Below, piece by piece: positions 16,401-20,066 of a DNA stretch of 20,066 nt (within the stretch, counting starts at the first letter, position 1; each line of letters opens with the position of its first letter). The translations under genes and the position numbers were made by a program. The notes below the pieces were generated by a model. The model saw only the letters and a list, made by a program, of their open reading frames with translations. It ran no database searches and had not been told where the DNA came from. Origin of the DNA: Chitinophagales bacterium (GTDB taxonomy: Bacteria; Bacteroidota; Bacteroidia; Chitinophagales; UBA2359); contig JAHDDN010000050.1 in NCBI GenBank assembly GCA_020629335.1, positions 1-20,066 of the forward strand. Direction: 5' to 3'.

Positions 16401-17661
16401 AGATATAATCAAGTTCATAGTTTTTGATATTTTGATTATCTAAAGCAATGCTAATATCAGATAACTTTTGAGCTTTCCAGTTAGGTAAACCATCATTTTT
16501 AAATAGATCTATTCTGTCCTCTGTTTCAAAGCTTACGACAGTATTACTTGATTCACAGTGAATTTGAGATAAATATCTTGGCCATACTTTTCGATCATGT
16601 TCTACATTAATAACCGTAGATCCAAAAATATAATTTTGGCAAGACCCATCGCTTGCAGGAGCTATTCTATACTCACTCATATTTATTGTCTGATTATAGT
16701 AATGATTAGGGTTTTCATCTGAGTAGTTAAAGACTATTCTATCATTTAAATAATTACTTCCAATATCAAAATCATTATTAGGTGCTATCATTTCACTTAA
16801 ATACCAACTCACTGCATGTTTTTCTATATCTCTTTCTTTTACTACAAAATAAGATTGAACGGTATTTCCAATAACTCCATTATTCTGATTAGTCGCCACT
16901 GGGCCAGAAGGACTTGGGATAACTGGAAATATCAACGGAGCATTAAAATAAGTTATTGGATTTAAAGCCTCAATAGCATAGGTTCCCTCAGCATACTCCT
17001 TATCTCTAAATTTATATTTAGTTCCATCTTCAGTTATTATGATAAATTCATTCAACTTCCCATCGCTATCCACTATTTTCTCAATCTTCATATTTTGATG
17101 CGGGGTAACATGAATTTTTTCTTCATTTTTATCAATGGTAAAGGAGCCTTGATAACCATTAAAATTAAAATAAAACACATCAGGCATACCATCTATATCC
17201 CCATTGGCAATAGAATATTCTTTTCTCCTTGTTGAAGATGCCAAACTTATATCACTTGTAAAATTAAGACCATTATTAAGATAGCCATTCGCTAAATCGT
17301 CGGGTAATCCTTGTACATTTCGGGTAATGACTCCCCCTGCATCTAAAATCCAGCCTTGTCCAACCCAACTTGCCTCTTCAGCTACTTTCACCCCTGACTG
17401 ATGGTAGTTTAAGCTCATTGGTAAACTTAAGTATCTTCCTTTAACTTCATATAGTGGGATACTAATTTCCTTAGATCCTGTAAATTCGCCTACTGGATGA
17501 GTAACATACTTCACCAATGCTGATGCATCAACAGAACTGGGAAAAACATAATTATCCACAGGAAGTAAAGGGATCGGTGGAGGATCTTGTGCATAAGCCA
17601 TAAAAATTGGCAAACTTATTAATAAGATTAGTGTTTTTAGATGTTTTTTGATATTCATCAT
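10483..17661 (-). CDS. RHS/YD-repeat polymorphic toxin
   Basis: This 2392-residue protein starts with a Sec signal peptide (about 1-25, ending FMAYAQ; the second Met is an equally good start). The N-terminal part (about 30-120) has the segments usual in Bacteroidota RHS proteins (YVTHPVGEFTGSKEISIPLY; GVKVAEEASWVGQGW). YD-type repeats such as YLYDGFGRLTQTT and YTYIYGYDNAQRM fill about 900-2000. An acidic tract (DDDEDMDDMDD) lies near 815-830. A helix-rich insertion (about 1480-1690) interrupts the usual link between RGWLTDINN and IFAMHLGY. The RHS-associated core spans about 2045-2136 ([20 protein letters not shown]; ending DPDGR). The 256 residues after it are the variable end: a Gly/Ala-rich linker, then about 100 residues with LWRWDYGKLH, SSIRFHWNG and AAQRTWYPSS, which I cannot assign. 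The shell likely encloses and delivers this end. Confidence 0.93.
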   Translation of the reverse strand: MMNIKKHLKTLILLISLPIFMAYAQDPPPIPLLPVDNYVFPSSVDASALVKYVTHPVGEFTGSKEISIPLYEVKGRYLSLPMSLNYHQSGVKVAEEASWVGQGWILDAGGVITRNVQGLPDDLANGYLNNGLNFTSDISLASSTRRKEYSIANGDIDGMPDVFYFNFNGYQGSFTIDKNEEKIHVTPHQNMKIEKIVDSDGKLNEFIIITEDGTKYKFRDKEYAEGTYAIEALNPITYFNAPLIFPVIPSPSGPVATNQNNGVIGNTVQSYFVVKERDIEKHAVSWYLSEMIAPNNDFDIGSNYLNDRIVFNYSDENPNHYYNQTINMSEYRIAPASDGSCQNYIFGSTVINVEHDRKVWPRYLSQIHCESSNTVVSFETEDRIDLFKNDGLPNWKAQKLSDISIALDNQNIKNYELDYIYYGAERQNECKRLFLASLREIGMSEPLKPYLFSYENANSLPCKDSFQFDHWGYFNQDRNNDVIGTSLISGGANRDPNENSIKAGMLKNIVNPLGGILTYNYELNSYDSGLRLAVVTNSDGALQNSEDINTIYSYREGVQYSPVDYNFVINQTAHEPEGIPPAILSFPPFVTYTCEVEVERSNNVFCLTNVSGNEVGYGRVNSKYGVYNTTSNSFEELNEGEIENTYYTEPMNDIDIEYPLRPITNKAYKRGMLDENKIKNSFGHILKKFKYEYAFETININKGLLIADNQDFYENLIPLSSLLGLSGLPSDIDLLINLLFNYSNDDKRNYEFLSERIILSKIIESYRRDDQYVSNIDIETDLTYRSDYPYLLKQSDTKVIGGVANIKIDYTYPADADDANDDDEDMDDMDDFHLHAYPLRIAQSGSIEKVETYKYENNLLSSSNTVANNSIYLLKEYHNETTKYKNIIDEYDKYLNVIRSHREGDVFIETVYDDALNYFPILKRTNPGGGLLEQNTYIEYDNAWQKPSLIAKDTKLNSGFDPISDTYDPTDWNETRYLYDGFGRLTQTTNDYGEIIQSAEYNMGVVPFDLSMIHNYISNTDIRSITKKTYYDGLGRNIQDCLINSTSKTLITPYKYSRKNTIIDIPLPFSNNADDYIKFDLIDTDIENFYATLGTNSNPNLSTIELCTTNNYDPSPFNRLKEVYPPEFNPLNTDPVTTHQYLVNEFKEVIKWNGLLKNGHYAEETLFKHVMVDGSNIEHIKFTNYLGQLLLYRKVTSLDGVSTNVDTYYQYDNKGNLTHIISPMGVEASDAERVKYTYIYGYDNAQRMNSKTVPGKAVESFVYDALDRLIEHDNGLETIFTGYDILSRPKETYTNTETLTEIIYDQISSAVVTSTLDDVNDNPAYINANCITDVTYKGAKVAEKIKIFKPSGANEDDMRETIFTVFNYDNLGRITEECGTGFLIKGLLKNKYVYNTPGDVLTKHTTIKYKNQPELNLAKSYSYDNAGRLETIGQTVNNIFELIVSNEYDDLGRLATKNLGGIQVNNYMYTVRGWLTDINNINATTCDDTVLPKSNSDTDKPISEKPEEDCWDTADISLYELYVLTEGSFSTNEEREHLAFLLNTIHDENLTEQSNTEITLDTDEQQNKLLELRNFLSQNENIALEQSDMIVKAYSYNELIPFMQELSEEDIKTVKQSNWHIDRNSNLQEIIADVENYQLQDNYQEASKNLVSYLETYCQQIEEIKEIESNLSRASGESIISNNGYYLAPDPDFDNKIFAMHLGYDNRSGNITTQVWNTGMNCRRWQYTYTYDGLDRLTDAAFGDIGINTVGTIPQHPSIGWNFIEGANYSMTASYDLNGSFKNVTREGLIHQEYTLGLDVINEDDFGIIDDLTYEYDGGRLVRLNDAVDENNNGDAVYGDGYSPLSITAPERVDFTDWGVNNVVEYQYDVNGNMTRDINRGIRVSYNFLNLPEEINRNFEKKYIYYDVYGNKLRTLDCGSDLIADNGGPIKPPRSRINGNGSLLSNQNDTKGGGLSGVNDGQFDPLLPNLPIPTYPVSNKCGNKKDYIGDCEYVNQELESIYNTEGRAAYNEQGVLTYEFAIKDHLGNPRVYLNKSNDGFTYIKKINSYYPFGMTMSALSPTLDKPKGFPQNNYHYNGKEQYKEMNLGWYDYGARHYDPQVGRWWSVDPLAEAAPGWTPYRYGFNNPISFTDPDGRFENRARAYWYNYSRGLNGSIVQLESGRYAVRFGESGSVTQNSDGSIEYSAFANRSEIGPKVDNGWERMRDGGIISGTVYHSLNSPWLIFQRLNPFDQYTSHLGGGFATQTEVERGLAETASYAVFGGVGSIVRGTSIRATLAGRNLTLSGFNLNPFGLRGGYGVFGKNGLKIRNYKIEALYANPSAGANAGTIFSVKQMKPGGALWRWDYGKLHSTGKMGLHSSIRFHWNGVKYGSAAQRTWYPSSLKAPFFKRIQ
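11334..11439. repeat. RHS-core direct repeat, copy inside the large RHS gene
   Basis: This is the partner of 8674-8779, encoding [18 protein letters not shown] and the following core residues up to VDPLAE. It lies about 65 bp before the switch from conserved core to variable toxin DNA. Confidence 0.85.
12596..13222 (-). other. Helix-rich insertion domain within the RHS shell
   Basis: About 210 residues (near 1480-1690 of the RHS protein) separate RGWLTDINN from IFAMHLGYDNRSGNI. In the Bacteroidota RHS proteins I know, these two segments are joined by a short loop. The insert is rich in Glu, Gln, Asn and Leu, with helix-like stretches (EQQNKLLELRNFLSQNENIA; CQQIEEIKEIESNLSRAS), no YD repeats, and several Cys near both ends. 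The frame is unbroken. Confidence 0.6.
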
Positions 17662-17688
17662 TATTGTTTTTAAGGTTAAAAAAAGGGT

Positions 17689-20025
17689 TTAATACTTCAT
17701 GATTTTAAAAGTATTAAAACCATTATCGCTGTATATTTTAAGGTGATATTGTCCTGTCTTAAGTTCAGTTAATCTGATTTTATTTTCTTGTATTTGATCG
17801 CTTTTAATTAGCTGACCAAATTCATTATATATTTCATAAGATAGAGAACCCACAATACTTGATTCAATATTTAATCCTTGACTGACTGGATTGGGATAAA
17901 CAGATAGTTGGAGTGTGTTTTCAATGTTATTAGTACTTGTTTCTTCTATTTCTAATACTATTCGTGATATTCCACTATTTAAACCACTCCAATATATATT
18001 TTCGTGATCATGAATCATGACAGTTCGATGCCCTGCAAAAGCATTTCCTCCTATACCATAGATTTGATCAATATCTAACTCTCCATCATTGATTCGATAT
18101 AATTTATTTTGATTGCTTAAATACCAAGCTTGCCCGTCTTTGTCTTGGAATAAATATTTAGCACCATCATCGGTCCATGCCTGAATACCCCAACCACTAT
18201 CATAGTCCAAATAGCGTAAGCCTTCATAATTATCTGCTATCCAAACATCATGTCCGTCTCCATAAATTAATGCCCTGAGATTATCATCATCAAAATCCTC
18301 AAAAGGCACTTCATATTCCGTTATCTCTCCCTCCTCGTTTATTTCGTAATAAGCTGAACCTATTACTCCCACTCCTCCTGCTGGATTTTTAGCTATATCC
18401 CAAATAATTCCATTTCCTAAATCACCGAAAATCATTGTAGTATCCGAAGCAAACTTACTAACACTTGAATGGATGGGATATAAACTTGACCCACCAACGT
18501 ATAAATTATTATCATCATCTAATAACAAGGAGTTGGTATAAGAATGTTTTAGTGATTGATTTCCTCTGACGTGTTTTAAGTGAATTTTTTCTCCATTAAA
18601 TTCATATACTCCTCCTAATACCGTGTCTGCTACAGCAATTAATATATTTCCTTCTGTATCTTCTGCAAAATCAGTAAACCAGCCTCTAAATTCATTATAA
18701 TCGTAGTAGGTATTACTAAAATATTTATAATGAGTAAAAGTGTCGTTTTTAAAGCTATAAACACCTGCTGCTGTATTTCCAATCCATAAGCGATCTTGGC
18801 TATCCATAAAAATGGACATAACTACATTATTGGTAAAGCCTTGCGTATCACCATAAGTTGTAAATTCATAAGTAGGTCTATCAACCGTATTTACCGCTTG
18901 AGGAATAACTACTAAAGTATCTCTCAGAGTCGGAAGATTTTCAGGAGTAGGAATATCTGCTGGACTCACATTTTCTAAGCGCACTAATCCCAAAGTCTCC
19001 AAACCAATCCATAGATTTTGATCTACATCTTCGGTTATAGGATTGCTGAAATATTTATATGCATCCATATCAAATGGCGTTTCATATGGAGCACTATGAG
19101 AGGTGAGATGATAATTAACTAAACGACCATTACTAAATCGACATAAATACATTTCATCACCAATATCACGCTTTGTGATAAACCACATATTTCCAGCCAT
19201 ATCCTTATACAAAGGGCCTACTTGCTTTCCTGGTAGCACTTCTTGATGAGTCTGATCTCCCCATTCTAAATCAAAAAAGGTCCAAAAAGTACCATCAGGA
19301 TCAGTAATAATTAAGTTTTCATCCCATCTCGCTAACCATATATTATCATCATTGTCTATTTCTATATGAGTAGCATCAAAAGTGGAAAAAGGTATATTCA
19401 AAAGACTATCGCCTAACAATTCTCCATCATCATAAATAAACAAAGCACCTCTACTTACTAACCATAATCTGCCATCAGGAGCCTCTATCATATTACCGAT
19501 TCCACCAGGAGAATCATAAGTATCTCCCATCGGATAGGCAAAAATCGTATCTTGCTCTACTATATTTAAAGTATAAGGATGATAAGAATTATAGCATTCT
19601 AAAATACAAAGATTTCCTTCTTCATTGATCAATAAATCGACTACTCTCCCTATAGAGACTTGATCGCTTACCGTATGTTCGGCTGTAAAGGTCGTGCCAT
19701 CAAACTTCATCACTCCGCCATAGGCTTCATGATAAAAACCTATCCACATATCTCCATTATCGGCTTCTAAAAATACGCTGGGGCGGCCTGTTAAGAACTC
19801 ATTTTCGTCTTCGTCATAATGGGTGAATTCTTCATTGGCATAGGTGTAAATCCCATTACTGTAAGTGCCTATCCAAATAGTCCCATTGCTGTCGGTGTAA
19901 AGGGCGCTGATTTCGTCATCTACGAAACCATTGCTACTGTCAAATAGGGTATATTCTAAATCTACGTATTGAGCATTGGTAGATATAGAGAGTAATAGTA
20001 GTAGGATGATGTATAGTTGTTTCAT
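17689..20025 (-). CDS. Secreted beta-propeller protein with T9SS type A sorting domain
   Basis: From the ATG at 20025 the product is 778 residues and begins with a signal peptide (MKQLYIILLLLLSISTNAQ); starting further upstream would bury it. The body has about a dozen Reg_prop-like repeats, each with an IWIG/LWIG-type core (IWIGTYSNGIYTY, MWIGFYHEAYGG, LWIGLETLGLVRL, LWIGNTAAGVYSF, VWIADNYEGLRYL), enough for one or two propellers. These repeats usually form the periplasmic sensor of hybrid two-component proteins, but no membrane helix, kinase or DNA-binding part follows. Instead the end (about 703-778, SVYPNPVSQGL ... FKIMKY) is a T9SS type A sorting domain, so the protein is expected at the cell surface or released. 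It ends 27 bp before the RHS gene and is probably in the same transcript. The promoter is outside or at the window edge. Confidence 0.9.
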   Translation of the reverse strand: MKQLYIILLLLLSISTNAQYVDLEYTLFDSSNGFVDDEISALYTDSNGTIWIGTYSNGIYTYANEEFTHYDEDENEFLTGRPSVFLEADNGDMWIGFYHEAYGGVMKFDGTTFTAEHTVSDQVSIGRVVDLLINEEGNLCILECYNSYHPYTLNIVEQDTIFAYPMGDTYDSPGGIGNMIEAPDGRLWLVSRGALFIYDDGELLGDSLLNIPFSTFDATHIEIDNDDNIWLARWDENLIITDPDGTFWTFFDLEWGDQTHQEVLPGKQVGPLYKDMAGNMWFITKRDIGDEMYLCRFSNGRLVNYHLTSHSAPYETPFDMDAYKYFSNPITEDVDQNLWIGLETLGLVRLENVSPADIPTPENLPTLRDTLVVIPQAVNTVDRPTYEFTTYGDTQGFTNNVVMSIFMDSQDRLWIGNTAAGVYSFKNDTFTHYKYFSNTYYDYNEFRGWFTDFAEDTEGNILIAVADTVLGGVYEFNGEKIHLKHVRGNQSLKHSYTNSLLLDDDNNLYVGGSSLYPIHSSVSKFASDTTMIFGDLGNGIIWDIAKNPAGGVGVIGSAYYEINEEGEITEYEVPFEDFDDDNLRALIYGDGHDVWIADNYEGLRYLDYDSGWGIQAWTDDGAKYLFQDKDGQAWYLSNQNKLYRINDGELDIDQIYGIGGNAFAGHRTVMIHDHENIYWSGLNSGISRIVLEIEETSTNNIENTLQLSVYPNPVSQGLNIESSIVGSLSYEIYNEFGQLIKSDQIQENKIRLTELKTGQYHLKIYSDNGFNTFKIMKY

Positions 20026-20066
20026 TTTAGTTGGTTTTTTATATTTATCAACAGGGCATAGCAATC

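Noticed and set aside
17689..20025. Hybrid two-component sensor suggested by the Reg_prop repeats
   Set aside because: No membrane helix, kinase, receiver or DNA-binding domain follows; the protein ends in a T9SS sorting domain.

Overview
The window is AT-rich DNA from a member of the Bacteroidota. The evidence is a GLPGLI-family secreted protein, an outer-membrane beta-barrel with a carboxypeptidase-regulatory N-terminus, a type IX secretion (T9SS) type A sorting domain with a YPNP motif, TAnnTTTG-like promoter elements, and interspersed repeats of the type common in this phylum. It could be Cytophagales, Saprospirales or a flavobacterium; the sequence alone does not decide. No rRNA, tRNA, transposase or CRISPR array was seen.

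Left part (1-6159), ordinary chromosome. The 3' end of a small gene with an antitoxin-like look converges on a two-component pair on the minus strand: a membrane histidine kinase, then an OmpR-type response regulator whose start overlaps the kinase stop by 14 bp. Diverging from the kinase are a GLPGLI-family secreted protein and a 909-residue outer-membrane beta-barrel, a common Bacteroidota pairing. The intergenic space between the two units holds a 160-bp near-palindrome with 18-bp perfect ends.

Middle part (6160-9960), accessory and repeat-rich. It holds a phylum-typical hairpin repeat region, a broken copy of an XRE-type regulator, a lipoprotein of unknown function, an orphan RHS C-terminal cassette that has kept only the tail of the RHS core, several long hairpins, and an intact paralogue of the broken regulator. 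The orphan cassette carries a HxGN...GC segment, and a lipoprotein gene follows it: together they look like a stored toxin and immunity module.

Right part (9974-20066), one minus-strand operon. In order of transcription: a secreted beta-propeller protein with a T9SS sorting tail, then (27 bp later) a 2392-residue RHS/YD-repeat protein with a signal peptide and a variable C-terminal domain of about 256 residues, then (TAATG stop/start overlap) a 169-residue probable immunity protein. The orphan cassette shares about 100 bp of RHS-core DNA with this large gene, so recombination could swap one toxin end for the other. The RHS shell also carries an unusual helix-rich insertion of about 210 residues.
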